A stretch of DNA of 64,000 nt from Megamerina dolium (GCA_963854835.1 OY978528.1:55466508-55530507); one strand, 5' to 3'; positions 36,937-49,136 are shown, numbered from the stretch's first letter. Notes: generated by a model not told the origin, from the letters alone. Made by a program: numbers and translations.

Positions 36937-37640
36937 CTAAAAAGAACTAAAATATGCAGCGAAAACGAACTAAAATATGCAGCAAAAAGAAAGCACCGGG
37001 TCCTAACAAAATCCCAGGAGAAATATTAAAGGAGCTTGTACATGACGAGCCACAGGTACAGTTACATATGGAAAACGCATGCCTCAAAGAAGGGACATTT
37101 CCGAAGGTGTGGAAGAACACCAACTGATTCACCATGAACACCAGGTGCATATCGCCCACTCTGTATGCTTGATACCGCAGGGAAATTATTGGATAAACTT
37201 CTTAAATCTCGTATCACAGCTGCAACAGAAGCAGCTGGCGGGCTCAGTGACAGACAGCATGGCTTTAGAAAAAGGAGGTCTACGGGGTGGGGAGCGATTC
37301 AAGAAGTGGTGGAAGTAACGTCGATAGTAAAAAGAGATAACCATTATTCTCGACCAGTAGCCGCAGAAAATTGAACTACGGCTCATAACGGTGCGTCAAA
37401 TCCCGTTGGAAGTCAATATGTACATAAACGACGAACAAATAACTACACAGAATGTAGTTAAATATCTAGGAGTTAGATTGGATTGGAGTTAGTTGCTGTA
37501 CGTTATGGGCAAAGCCGCTAAAGTTATAGCATGACTAAGCAGACTGATGGCAAACATCGGTGGACCGTTGCCTAGCAAGCGTAAAATCTTAATGGCGGTA
37601 ATTCATTCCATCCTATTATATGGATGAGAACTATGGGCTT
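36937..37640 (+). pseudogene. R1/I-type LINE reverse transcriptase remnant
   Basis: The plus strand reads KKAPGPNKIPGEILKELVHD, ACLKEGTFPKVWKN, then after frame changes LDTAGKLLDKLLKSRI and EAAGGLSDRQHGFRKRRST (RT fingers/palm). A large internal deletion follows, then QNVVKYLGVRLDWS, LSRLMANIGGPLPSKRKIL and HSILLYG. This order is that of R1-like non-LTR reverse transcriptases, with the catalytic FADD part deleted. A direct duplication of AACTAAAATATGCAGC (about 36943 and 36969) marks the 5' junction with the rosa element. Confidence 0.8.
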
Positions 37641-37719
37641 TTATGAACTTTTATTTTGGAATTGATTTCTTATTAAAAATCTTACTACATACATATTATT
37701 GATTATACGTTGTTATTTA

Positions 37720-38290
37720 ACCCAATAAAATGTAGGATTACTTATTCATTTTTTTTGCTTTTGGAACGGTGCAATGAAAATCTAAGGGCAACTCATCAAC
37801 AGCAGTTACACCCACCCAGATGTAGTGTTTTGTGCGAAATTATTGGCCCATATTTCTTCGAGAATGAACATGAAACGTCAGAATTGATTTCCGGGGCTTC
37901 TTAAAGAACTTTATTCGCCTTTTGCGGCCAAAGGCGGAGCAACATTCTAAATTGTGGTTCCAGGAAGGAAGAGGGAATGCACACACTGATGGGGAAACTA
38001 AAGATCTGCTGCGTGACATTTTTGTCGAACATTTAATTTCAAGAAATTCAGAATTTCCTTGAACACCTCGTTCACCAGATTTGACTGCACTAGTATCCTT
38101 TTTATAAGGATATTTAAACGATAAAGTGTATGTTAATAAACCAGATACTATTAGACAGCTGAAGAAAAATATTCGAGACGAAGTACGGAGCTTGCAATCG
38201 GACACATTACGTAGTATAATGCGAAATGAAAAGAAACCAATGTCTGTATCGAGTAAAATGGTGGTCGTTTGTCTGATGTCATATTGCATA
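37720..38290 (+). pseudogene. Tc1/mariner transposase remnant
   Basis: The plus strand reads CEIIGPYFFENEHET, then after a frame change KLWFQEGRGNAHT (second-Asp block with the Asp lost), HLISRNSEFP, TPRSPDLTALVSFL and GYLNDKVYVNKPDTIRQLKK, ending near MVVVCLMSYC. The similarity is to rosa-like transposases but the copy is old: key acids are missing and stops are frequent. Confidence 0.65.
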
Positions 38291-38299
38291 TATAGTTAT

Positions 38300-40380
38300 A
38301 TTTAATTTCTATAAAATGTATTTAATACATTATATAAAAAAATGTATTAAAACAAATAATTATTACAAGAGTTATACATATGTACTTAATATTGTTAGAA
38401 TTACTGTTAGTTTCTGTATATATCTAGAAATATCAATGTAAAAATGTGAAATTATAAAAATTGACTTTCGACGGACAATCACTTTAATCAGTCACTGACT
38501 AACTATTGAAAAATCATCTAACTACTATAATTTAAAACCATTTTAACTAAATGACAAATTGACTGACTATCTGACAATTTCATTTCGAATATATTACCTA
38601 TCACTACTGCCTATCACTAATATTACTGTCATCGTTTCCTCATTTATTCTATTTTGATGCTCAATGTAAAACAGTCAAATATATGTATATTCGTGAAGCT
38701 GATGGTAAAAACAAAAAGAAACAAAATCGTTACATATTCAATGCATTCATTGAAAATTTACATTTTTATACTTTCACAATGTTAACATCATTATCATCAT
38801 CATTATCAGCAACATCATTATCATTATTATCATTATTATTACCATCTTCATATATATTTCATGCAATTTTATGATGAGAAAATGTAAAAAGCGTTGACAA
38901 ACCAGAAAATTGCAAAAAAGAAAAAAAACATCTATAAAAGTTGAGATTATATACCTGCTATCTCTCCAGTACTCATACATAGTATATACTATGTATATAC
39001 TAGTGTAGTAAGTAAAGTCGTCATAGCAGCTGTTGCATTCGTATAATTTTGCTATTATAAAGCCTTATAATAGTTCAGAAAAAGGTGAGATGAGTGGTAT
39101 CGTCGAGTGAATGACTGATTGAATGAATGATTCAGTCAGTGGGACTGCATATTTACAGTTAGTAGGTACTCGTACATACACTTTTATTAAATCTGAATCA
39201 CATTAATGGACATCCTTTGATAAATAAATCAAAATCAAGTTTTCTTATTGCATTCTATTCAACATCTTGTAGTTTTTTTTTGCACTTCTTCTATGTGCAC
39301 ACATACATACATATAAAGTATAAAATAACCTTTTTATGCAAAATTTGTACTTTCATGATTTTTTGCAATGTAGATTTACTGCGACTATGTATCTGCTAGT
39401 AGGTAGTAGTTATCTACAATTTCGATTTAAGATTTCATTTTAATTTAATTGAAAGGAAAATGCATGAGACAGTTAAAGAAAGACACAAGCAGAGGTATAG
39501 AGAAAGAAAGACATATCACCTAAAAATATGCAACAAAATGGAACACGTACAATTTTCTGCTTTCGTGTAGATACATGTTTTACAACATTGCAATGCTATG
39601 TAAATACTTTACTCTGTCTTACACAACATAGCAACATTGCGATGAAGAGAGTGAGCATATGTACGTACACAACGTACACAACAGTATTTACAGCACACTC
39701 ACACGCTTACACATATGCATATACTTGTAAGTAATACGTAAATGCACCTATGCAATGTCTTTGATATAAATTTCATTCAGTAGTTTTTTTAGTGTGTGTG
39801 TGAGTGTGTGTGTGAGTGTGTGAGTGTGTGTGTGAGTGTGTGTGTGTGTAGGTCAGTGTTAGCAATCAGTTGAAAAATTGTCGCCAATGTCACAAAGCAA
39901 AAGTTCCCATTACAAATATATAGAGTAAAAGCAAAATACGAGCATTTATTACACATAAGAATGAAAAGAAATACATGTTTCTTCCTTTTTGTTTTTGTTG
40001 TTGTTGTTGTTCTTGTTTGACGATGGTGGTATCAAATGAAGCAGCTTCATTTGAACATTTCCTTAAAAGCAATTTACATATGTACGATACGTGCAACTAG
40101 TCCAAAAAATGTATGGCATTTTCAGTATATATATTTTTATGGCACATAGAACTATTGAAAAAGTTTTTCTGAGCCCCGTTATTTCGTTACTTGATGCAGT
40201 TTAAAATTATGAAATTATAAAAAACACAAAAAAAACTTTTGATTGATACAATTTGTTTGAATTCTAAACTGCAACTTAACTCATTCAGTTTTCAAAAGGT
40301 AGCTCTCGCTGTCATATGTGGTTGACATAAACAGCTGATTTTTGCTTTGTTGAAATGCTGTGACATTTGTCAACCACATT
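38300..40380. other. DIP intron stretch with simple repeats
   Basis: CATTAT-type repeats near 38790-38850, a CATAGTATATACTATG palindrome near 38978, a GTGTGA-type tract at 39793-39850 and (GTT)n near 39995. No gene was seen. Confidence 0.45.
39793..39850. repeat. (GTGTGTGA)-type tract
   Basis: GT repeat with GA interruptions at regular spacing. Confidence 0.9.
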
Positions 40381-40760
40381 TATATAAGTTTGAAGATGAA
40401 CAATAGTAGAATCTACTGAGTGAAGACTGGTGTCAAACGCCAGAATAACTTGCAGAATCGTTGAAGTCACTCAACAAGCCACTTGAAAATGCCTGAAAGC
40501 CTTGGGAATGATTCAAAAGCAATGATATTGGGTGCCATATGAATTGAAACCAAGAGACATTGAAAGGCGATTTTTCACATGCCAACTGCAGCTGGAGAGA
40601 CAAAAAAGACAAATTTTTTTGCATCGTATTGTAATGGTCGATGAAAAGTGAATGCATTACAATAATCCCAAGCGCAAAAAATCTTGGCTTATATCCGGTC
40701 AGCCATCAACATTAACTGCAAAAACCAATATTCATAATTCGAAGGTAATACTGTGTATAC

Positions 40761-41125
40761 TGTGTGGTGCCGTAGCTCAGTGGTTAGTGTGTTCGCCTTC
40801 TCATCTGTAGGTCGTGGTTCAATCCCCGGCTGATGCATAACAAATTTAATATCGAGAAGATTTTTCTTTCGAACGGTACTCTCCTGTCGGCAAGCAATTG
40901 GCAATTCTTCCGACAGTAACAACTTGCCATGAAAAAGCTTCTTAAAGAACTCTGTGACAAAGCTCAGAAAAAGTGATGTCACAAGTGTTCTGCCGTTCGG
41001 AACCGGCTAAAATAAGTAGGTCCCTTCTAATATTGTCCAAAATTTAAGACGCACAATAGTAATGGAAGAGAAGCTCGGCCAATGAGCCCTTTGGGGCTTT
41101 AAGTGCCACATATTTATTTTTTTTT
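40761..41125 (+). mobile_element. tRNA-derived SINE, full length, nested in mariner
   Basis: The head carries an A box TAGCTCAGTGGTTAG (40773-40787) and a B box GGTTCAATCCC (40816-40826) at tRNA-like spacing, followed by a unique body and a T-rich 3' end. ACTGTGTATAC occurs on both sides (40750-40760 and 41126-41136), an 11-bp target-site duplication. The tRNA-like head with CCGTAGCTCAGTGG resembles a tRNA gene, but the body and duplication show it is a retrotransposed SINE transcribed by polymerase III. A truncated relative lies at 20087-20372. Confidence 0.9.
40773..40826 (+). promoter_or_regulatory. internal polymerase III promoter (A and B boxes) of the SINE
   Basis: A box at 40773-40787 and B box at 40816-40826, about 29 bp apart, both near consensus. 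Confidence 0.8.
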
Positions 41126-41917
41126 ACTGTGTATACCATACTGGGTGTGGTGTATTATGAGCTTCAGCAACCTAATGCAGCAATCAGAGGGGATTACTAC
41201 CGAGTTCGGTTGATGCGTTTGAGCCGATAACTGAAAGAAAAACGACCGCAATAGGAGCAGAGTCACGACAAAGTAATTTTTTAGCATGACAGCGCTCGAC
41301 CACATGTTGCTCAACCGGTCAAAACATATTTGGGTACTTTGAAATAAATGGGAAGTTCTACCTCACACGCCATATAGTCTAGATATTGTTCCTTCCGACT
41401 AATACTTGTTCTTTCGAAGAAGTCAGAAATTGAGCCGATTCGTGGATTACATCAAAAGACGCATCGTTTTTCAAGATTGTATTCGAAAATTACCAGAAGA
41501 TGGAAAAAAGTGGTGGCTAGCGATGGACATTACTTTAAATAATGCATAGATTCATATTGTTATTAAAATAAACGCTTGAAAACAGCAAAAAAACAAAACG
41601 AACCGAATTAAGTTGTACTACCAATAATAATGCCTAATCTAATGAAAATAGTGCGCAGCACGTGATTGAATAGAAAAGTCGAGGTAAACTACACCCTCAT
41701 GGATACTTCAGGAAATACCGCAACATAATCTGTAAATCGGATGATCCAGGATACATTTATAGTGTCGTTCCGAGGTAGCTTGAAAGCTCCTGGAAGGGGA
41801 AGGAAATTTTTTAGGGTCTGCAACAGTTGAGTCAGTGGGTTAATCATTTTGATACCTCCTCATTGCAAAAAAATCGAATGGTCAAACATTCTACGTTCTT
41901 GTATTCTACGTATTGTA

Positions 41918-41953
41918 CTCTCTCTCTCTCTTTCGCTCTCTCTCTCTTTCTCT
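41918..41953. repeat. (CT)n-rich tract
   Basis: Pyrimidine tract of CT units with TTTCG interruptions. Confidence 0.9.
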
Positions 41954-42215
41954 TAGCTTCACAGTCCAGGGTGGATCATAGCTTCACCAACAACTCCACT
42001 CCAGTTTGTTCTCTACCTCGCTTCCTCTCCCCAATTTCGAATATTCATCGTATTCAGGTCTGCTTCTACATCGTTAAGTCATCTCTTTCTTGGTCGGCCC
42101 CTCTTTCTTCCACCAATCGGACGAAGTGCAAACACTTTCTTCTGGATTATTTCAGCTGGCATTCATATAACATGGCCTATTGTACTATAATATGTAAATT
42201 TAAACCGCTCTCAAG
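41945..42215 (-). pseudogene. LINE C-terminal remnant (RTE-like)
   Basis: The minus strand reads IGHVI, stop, MPAEIIQKKVFALRPIGGRK, RGRPRKR, stop, LNDVEADLNTMNIRNWGEEA, then NWSGVVGEAMIHPGL. The pattern GHVxRM...GxRxRGRPxxRWxDDVExDL...NW is the C-terminal tail of many RTE-like non-LTR retrotransposons. Only this tail remains, with TGA at the expected Trp positions. Confidence 0.7.
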
Positions 42216-42539
42216 AATACAGAACACTGTGGAAGATGATTCCTTGGTTGACTTTAAGGTGAAAACCCCTGCTGAACGTCAAATCTTCAAAAACATCTTC
42301 ATATCTTTAGTAATTGGATACGAAATGTGTTCATGTAACGTTTACATTTAAAAAGGACACTTGTTCGCCAGTCAGAAATAATGGGCAAACAATTTCGCAA
42401 TACTCTCACAATAAATTCCTTGATATTCACTTAAACCAGCGACTTTAATGGAGTCATCACATTGAAATAAAAAAAATTGGAATATAATCAAAATTGAGCA
42501 CGCTGCAATGGATGATGAATCCAAATTCAACATTATATA

Positions 42540-42935
42540 TGGATAATATGAAAGTTGTATTATAAAAGTCATTATTAAAGCCAATTTAGACTTAAGGCAT
42601 ACAAATGTAAGTCCATTACCATCTAAGGTAGAAAAACTCCAAAGGTTATAATAAAAAATACTTAGAGTGTTCACAAAACCTTCATGGTACCTTTTAAAAT
42701 TGCAATATTCACAGAGATTTAGATATGCAGTAAATATACAGTCAAGGGAGAAATAATTAGAATCAGCAGAAACTACTCATTGAAGTTGGAAAACCATAAC
42801 AACGTACTCATAAGACAATTTTCATTATTCATATTAGGTATGAAATATTTTTTGCCTATAAATAAATATTCTGAACATTGGCTCATATCATTATAAGATA
42901 ATAGAAAGATTCAATAAAAACTGTAGCGAAAAAAA
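42540..42935 (+). pseudogene. very old Jockey-type LINE tail
   Basis: Reading across frames on the plus strand: YKSxIIKANLDL, SPLPSKVEKLQRL, KILRVFTKPSWY and NIHRDLDMQ. These parallel YKAILKPIWTYG, ASPSNIEKLQRIQ, CLRIIVNAPWYM and NIHRDLN of the LINE at 59880-64000. The 3' end has AAAGATTCAATAAAAAC as in the other copies. It is the most decayed copy in the window. Confidence 0.6.
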
Positions 42936-43045
42936 CGATTCATATGCTGAATGAACGGAATTTTCGAAATATTTTTCTCATAAAAAGTTTTCTACAGAAC
43001 TAATTTACATACGCGCATGTTTATGTACTCATACCGTACATTTTG

Positions 43046-43182
<137 letters not shown>

Positions 43183-43394
43183 CAATATTGCATTTTACGT
43201 ACAACAAATGCACTTAACATGTGTGCATAATACATATTGAGTGCACAGACACACACCACACCACACATTCTATGAAACTTCTATGTATACACATATCGTA
43301 GTAACATGGATATGTGATATACGTACTCTTACTACAAATGATAATGTACAAGAAGATCTACACACCTGTATACGTATAAAATGATTGCACTTAC

Positions 43395-43504
43395 CGTAAA
43401 CACGTATCGAACCTTCGGTTTCCCCCAATGAATTCTTTGAGATGCATCGATAGTTACCAAAGTCACCATATTGTAAATTTCTTATCGTGAGTTTCATATG
43501 TGCT
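43395..43504 (-). CDS. DIP exon F (end of Ig3)
   Basis: This 110-bp exon, acceptor TTTGACAG and donor G/GTAAGTG, enters in phase 2 and leaves in phase 1. It encodes RAHMKLTIRNLQYGDFGNYR, then CISKNSLGETEGSIRVY, with the DFGxYxC motif and the last Ig3 strand. A 130-bp (AT)n tract lies about 215 bp past the donor. The intron that follows, 8939 bp, is the longest in the gene. Confidence 0.94.
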
Positions 43505-44384
43505 CTGTCAAAATGGGGAAAAAAAGAACAAAAAGCAAATAAAAGTTGGTATGGAAAATATATACGAGTATGTTAGTGTGTATATGATGGCAGCATACCA
43601 ATGTAGGTGTAGTAGTTACGACTACACTGCGAGAAAGGAAAAAAGTAAAACCAAATATACCGACATAAATATGAAATTCGCGCAAATGGAAATAAACTGG
43701 CATTGAAGCAAAGCTCGTAAAGAAATTGTAGGTAGTATGTAGTACATATATTTCTATTTCTATTTCTTGTAAATTGCTATAAAGATGGAGATTAATATTG
43801 TAATATTGTATATATGGAAAATGCATACGCTTCACTGGATAGTGCACAAGACTAGCATAATGTTGAAGCACAAAGAAGAATCTTTTTGTTTATGTATTAT
43901 TTGTTTTATGGTTATTGTAAATAAAAATTCCACTAGAGCAAAAACGAATGAATTGCGCTGAGAGAAGCGATGTGAAAGAGCGATGTGATCCATTTGACAA
44001 AGTAAAATGAAAACTTTATCATTCAACACTAATTGTTTTCATTTTTTAGTTGGATCAACTACTTTTTTGTGCTTTTTAACGAAAACTGTCACCGGAGACC
44101 AAGCCGATTTTTTGTTATAAAAATATATCTCGTACTTTTTCTTACGTCATGACCCTGTATAACTGAAATGGAATCGTAAAGGTCGTACGAAGACTGGCGT
44201 CGGTGTTTACTGTAAATGTCAGCCTACTCTGAAGACATGGCGACGTGGCACTCAATGTGTTAAATTTCCAACTGGATAGAGTATATTGCATTAACCAGGA
44301 TCGCATCAATCTCAAAAATTGAATCCAATAATGTTGAAATCACCTCGGTAAAAAATATTTTTTAAAAACAGGGCTGCAAAACTG

Positions 44385-44600
44385 GTTTATTAGTAAGTGT
44401 CTGCGAATTATATGCAGAATCTTTTGGCCAATTTTGGGATCTCAATTAAGAAGACCACATACTGGTGAAAATAAGAAGACGGAAGTGGAAGTATGAAAGA
44501 CTGATAGTGCGCAAGAAACCAAGCGAGATACTAGAATTACACTAGATTATAATATTTAAGGACCGCAACCGATGAACATTTTTCATAGAGGCTACACACT
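44385..44600 (+). pseudogene. LINE C-terminal remnant (RTE-like), plus strand
   Basis: KCLRIICRIFWPILGSQLRR, then in the next frame IRRRKWK...RKKPSEILELH and a GPQP segment, resembling the (I/L)xRRKWxWIGHxLRKxxxxI tail of RTE-like reverse transcriptases. Frame changes and stops show decay. Confidence 0.55.
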
Positions 44601-45429
44601 CCCAAGAAGGGTAAATGGGAAAAAAATTGGCAATACGAAGTGAAATGTTAAAACATTAATAACGACTACAACATAGTGTACATTTGACATTTTGTTGGAA
44701 ATCGCTTTAAAATCCTTCACAAACATATTGGACTACCATCGAATAGATTGAATAGCATGGAACTTTAAACTTCCATATGCAAATAGATATGATACAACTA
44801 AAACAAACATATATGTATTATATGTATCAATACTTAGGTTAGAAGTTGGCTGCTCAACAAGCCATGGGTCTGAAATCAATTTTGAGTCTCCTCCCTGCAT
44901 ATTGACAAATAAGTACTGCTATTCATACTAGAAAATAGTTTCTGTTATTTGTGATATTTGTGTTTACCCTCCCTAATGGATATATGTATAGATATCTTTT
45001 TTCTTCTCTGCATATAACATTGTTACGTTTACTATTGGTCTTTGTTGCTATTATTGTCATATACATAGAATATAACATTCATAAGAAATGATCAGAAATC
45101 TTTGTATTAAATTAGCTCAACGTCTAGCATCTACTAGGGATGTCAATTTTGTGGATTATGAAAATACAGTCCCAGAATCCCTGGATCGTCCCAATATTCA
45201 GGCAGTTTTGATTTCGTATTTTTTTTTTATATATTGTTGGTTCCGTTTTTTACAAAACATCAACATCAACTCGAGGTTATGTGCAAAGCATAGTTGCTAG
45301 TACGGCTATACTAATCTAGTCACTTATACCATCGTGTTCGTACCGTTGGTCGTGCTGGCGACGACATCCGTTGATAAATTCAAATTTACTTTCTATCAAT
45401 GTTACGGAAAACCGTTAAATCATTTGTGA

Positions 45430-45960
45430 AACTATTTTTCTTGCGCAACTCTTTTTCAAAGAAGAAAAGGAATTTTACATCGAATTGTCACTGGAGATGG
45501 ATAGTGAATGTGGTGAAAGCATAGCTAAAGCCTGATGAACCTGGTCCATCACAGCCAAAACGAGATATTCATTGCACTTAGGTTATTCTCTGCATTTGGT
45601 TACAGATGGTAACTAATACGATTGATAGAAGCTATTGACGAAAAACGACCAGAACGGGTGGTTAGACATAACAAATTAGTTGTTCAATAGGTTAAAAATT
45701 ATTTAGAAGGACAGAACTCGGAAGTATTACACCACCCGACATATTTTCCTGGTCGATGCAGTCAGCTCCTTCTGGAGAACGCTTTGATTCTTATGGAAGT
45801 TGGCTTGAAATGTGTATTGCATCTAAAGTTAATCACTTCTTTAGAGAGGGAATCAAATGTCATAGCTTCTGATGGAATATACTTTGATTAATATTATTAT
45901 GTAAAATGTGCTTCAAATGAACTACTACATCAACTACTTAGTCATCACTATAGTTTTCCC
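45430..45960 (+). pseudogene. mariner (DD34D) transposase remnant (in DIP intron)
   Basis: The plus strand reads, with frame breaks: RNSFSKKKRNFTSNCHWRW (matching the LHRIVTGDEKW block), KPDEPGPSQPKRDIHCT, VILCIWLQM, EKRPERVVRHNKLVVQ and later HHPTYFPGRCSQL. The blocks follow the order of mariner transposases. The catalytic acids are mostly lost. Confidence 0.65.
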
Positions 45961-47287
45961 TTGTACCCACAAAATTTCGTTGCCTGCTGCTTTATCAAAG
46001 AGTTGTTGCAAACGCCTAAAGCGTAACCAACATTACAAATAATGCTTGTTTTGCCTTAAAAGAGGGATATTTGTGATTAAAGTTTTAAAAATTAAATTAG
46101 CTATTAGAAAAATTATTTTCAGAAAACCTGAATAATTGAATCGACTAATCCCGGGATTTTCGGGGTTCAAAAAATACCGAGATTCCGTCGACCAATGTGT
46201 ATACACATAAGTTGGAACACTTTTGAAAGTGTTCAAGCCAATATTAAAATTTTTTCATCGTTGTTGTTGTTGTGTGATGACGATGTCGAATATTAAAACA
46301 AAATTTTTTAGTATTGTGATAAAAGTGATAAAATCAACTACTTTCTGTTATAAGATCATAACTACTACTATATTGTATGTAGTAGAAGTAATATGCAATG
46401 TTATGAATATGTACTATATTAAATATAATATTCATTGGTACATGCATGTATGCAACATTTTTACATATGCAAGTTGTTACCATTATTGCTTGTATAAAGT
46501 CAATTTAATCTTCTATCATATGTATGTATATCAAGTCACTGATGTCTTACAGATGCTTCTATTTTTATTTGTTTAAATAGCAAAGTGTTAAACTAGCTAT
46601 ATAATCCAATTTTAAACGAATAGTATCATACTTTTTATTTTTTGTTCACATCTAAATTAAAATGTTAATATTACAATTTTTGTTTTTATGAGTTTTGGGG
46701 TCTAAACATGTACAAGTATCTTGGTTTATATACATATACCTTATAACTATGTATTATAATTCTATTAAATAATCACACTACATATAAAACATAAATTTTT
46801 GTGTGCAGTGATTTTCATTAAAAAGTTTTAATTTGAACTTCCAAATACATAGCTTCATGAATTTTACCAAATCTTGCATAAGTCATAGCTTTTTCGAAAA
46901 TTTTGTGATTGCATTGCTTGCTACTATATATAAGTATGGCTATGTGCAATTACAAAACCATACTATCATATAATACCAAAAAGAAGCTAGATGAATAGCC
47001 ACAATTAAAAAGTTTTCAAATTCATAATGTGAAATAATAACACTATTGTTTCTAAATGAAAAGTGTTTAACCTAAACACTTCGTCTGTATCTTGTTCACC
47101 CATTTATTCTACATTACACTTGGGTGCAAATGGTATTGATTTGAAAACTATTTCATTGTCTTTTGTATAGGGTGTTGTTTTTATTAGATATATGGTCAAT
47201 TTTCCAAATGTAATCATTTTTACATTTTTTTTTATAGATATTTTGACGTGAGAGTTTTGTACAGCAAATATCATCTTGTTGGAAATC
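45961..47287. other. DIP intron stretch, no gene seen
   Basis: AT-rich. A 117-codon frame at 46223-46576 is Tyr/Ile-rich with no recognisable similarity. Confidence 0.45.
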
Positions 47288-47969
47288 TTAACCCTGCCTT
47301 TAGGTTTGGAAAAACTTACGAGTCTTAGGTTTACGGACCATTAGGTCCATACTGCAATTTTCATACAAAAGAACAATTCTCTGTATTTATTTTGATTTAA
47401 TACTTCTTAAATATTATTAATTAGTTCTTACTCAACACAGCTTACGTCAAAATTGGTTGAGGGATTCCCCTTTTTGCATTTTTCTTCAAGAAACAATTAT
47501 GGGATTTCCCCTTTTTGCTGTGAAGAAGCACAAATATTTGCACTGCTTGGTTCAGTTTGTGTGTTGCTTTCAATAGTTCGGAAGTGTTTTACTAACGAAA
47601 TGGCGTACTTGAACGAAGATGAGATACGAGAAGTGCTCGATGCAGAAAGTGAATCGGGTATTTCAAATTCAGATATTGATGATTTTTCGGAAAATAGTGA
47701 AACAAGTTCATCAGAAACATATAGCGAACGGGAACCCGTCTTAGCTGCAACTAGCTCTGTTGATCCCTCTCTTATTGTTAAAGACAAAATGGTATGGAGT
47801 GCCATTACATTACCTCAGCCTGTTGGAACTGCGGCTGAGAATATTATCTCAACACGACCAGGACCCAATCGATTTGCAGTGTCCAGATGCAATGAAATCC
47901 TGTGAGGTTTTTTGTTGTTTTTTCCGCCTCATGTTGAAAGAATTGTCATTTAAAATACGGCAGGGTTAA
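47288..47969 (+). mobile_element. piggyBac-like element fragment with TTAA ends
   Basis: TTAACCCTGCC at 47288-47298 is perfectly inverted as GGCAGGGTTAA at 47959-47969. TTAA is the piggyBac target duplication and CCC the usual start of its ends. Between them the plus strand has MAYLNEDEIREVLDAESESG, an acidic Ser/Glu-rich N-terminus, then WSAITLPQP and ENIISTRPGPNRF, the N-terminal block of piggyBac transposases. The frame continues as CEVFCCFFRLMLKELSF to a stop near 47967. The C-terminal transposase part lies outside the right TTAA (next entry). Confidence 0.7.
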
Positions 47970-48034
47970 GCATGGTGACAAATAAAGCGACATTCATGAA
48001 GACGCATTGCGCATTGATCAAATGATTGGCTCCT

Positions 48035-48370
48035 AAACCGCAAAACGCAAAACAAATAGATGGCCAAACATTGTATTTGCAAACATACTTGATATATCCG
48101 CTTTTTCAGAAATCGATGTATCATGGGCTCCAGCTGATCTAAATCGTAAGAGACCAGAGTTTTTGCGGCAACTAGTATTTTCTTTGGCTAAGGCGTATAT
48201 GATGAAATAGACTAGATTACCATAACGAGAGTTCTCAGCACAGTTATTGATAGAAATGCGAACACTATGCACGGTTTCAGTGGCCTCCTCAAGTAATGCT
48301 ACATCTAGTTCAGGGGCTCGAAAGCGTAGATTTTGCATAGACCATTGTTTCATAAGAAGACCACGTGAGC
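48035..48370 (+). pseudogene. piggyBac-like transposase C-terminal fragment
   Basis: The plus strand reads KRKTNRWPNIVFANILDISA, FSEIDVSWAPADLNRKRPEF and LRQLVFSLAKAYM before a stop, then VASSSNATSSSGARKRRFC and IDHC. RKTxRWPxxxFxxxLDxSAxNAxxxW...FLxxL is the C-terminal region of piggyBac transposases, and the KRRFCxxxC end may be the start of their cysteine-rich tail. The catalytic middle is missing. Confidence 0.65.
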
Positions 48371-48379
48371 TGAAAAATT

Positions 48380-49130
48380 AAGTCAGTATACAAGTATATC
48401 ACCGTTCAAAAGTTACAAAGGAAACAAGCCAAAATTTGGACCAAATGGCCCAAACCTAACAGCACGGTTAACACCGATAATAGTCGTTAGAAAATCGGTA
48501 TTCATTTAAACATGCTTGATTCCGGATTATACCATACATACTGGAAAAGAAAAACAGTAGTAGCAACGATTAGTCTCCCTAGAGGAAATTTTATGAAAAA
48601 ATCAATAAACGAGTTGCTTCAAAAGCTTGGAAAGCAACACTCAATAATCAGTAGAAGATTAAAAAATGATCGTTCAAATTCATCTTTCATAAGAATATGG
48701 TCAAAATTTCATTTCCATCTGTCAATTTATTCTTTTGTTTAGAATCCATTTAAAGTTCAGATGTCATCGTAGTTATTAACGATGAGAAAATAAAATTCAT
48801 ATCGAACAGTGATAAAATTAATTATTTTGTAGTATTAATCAGCAATTAAAATTCATACAAAGTTGCTGAAAGTAACAAAGGCACCTTCTTCTTTATTTCC
48901 AACTATGAGTTGCAGAGATTAAGTGTTCATGCATAACAGGTGAAACACTCTTTAGATCTGCAAAACCTTTCAACAAACTCAGAAATCATTTTTATCATTT
49001 GTGAAGATCACAAGAAGACACGTGAAATTTGCTTATGCCATAGGCATCTGGATATGAATTGAGTCGAGCACCTTGAGTGATCCTGAATTGAAACAATAGC
49101 ATTTTTAGTAGTCAACTACAAAGCAATCAA
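48380..49130. other. DIP intron stretch, unassigned
   Basis: No clear similarity. It may contain the decayed 5' part of the mariner fragment that follows. Confidence 0.35.
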
Positions 49131-49136
49131 GGGCCA

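Larger units (their letters stand above)
40400..41580 (+). pseudogene. mariner (DD34D) transposase remnant split by a SINE
   Basis: On the plus strand: LAESLKSLNKPLE, AMGMIQKQ, YWVPYELKPRDIERRFFTCQ, LERQKRQIFLHRIVMVDEK, NPKRKKSWLISGQPST, KVILCI, then the SINE at 40761-41125, then YWVWCIMSFSNLMQ. Further on come VLPHTPYSLDIVPSD (third-Asp block near 41375), FVDYIKRRIVFQD and LPEDGKKWWLAMD. This is the full order of a mariner transposase with scattered frameshifts and stops. The SINE interrupts it exactly after the VILCI strand. Confidence 0.82.

Noticed and set aside
40771..40840. A tRNA gene
   Set aside because: A and B boxes are present, but the sequence continues into a SINE body and is bounded by an 11-bp target duplication. 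The truncated relative at 20087 shares the body.
41827..42351. A 174-codon plus-strand protein
   Set aside because: Covers a CT microsatellite and is antisense to an RTE-like LINE tail on the minus strand.
43494..43871. A 125-codon minus-strand frame upstream of DIP exon F
   Set aside because: It lies in intron sequence directly before a good acceptor, and the host frame enters from exon E instead.
47497..47805. A 102-codon minus-strand frame
   Set aside because: Antisense of the acidic piggyBac N-terminus on the plus strand, which has the recognisable PGPNRF block.
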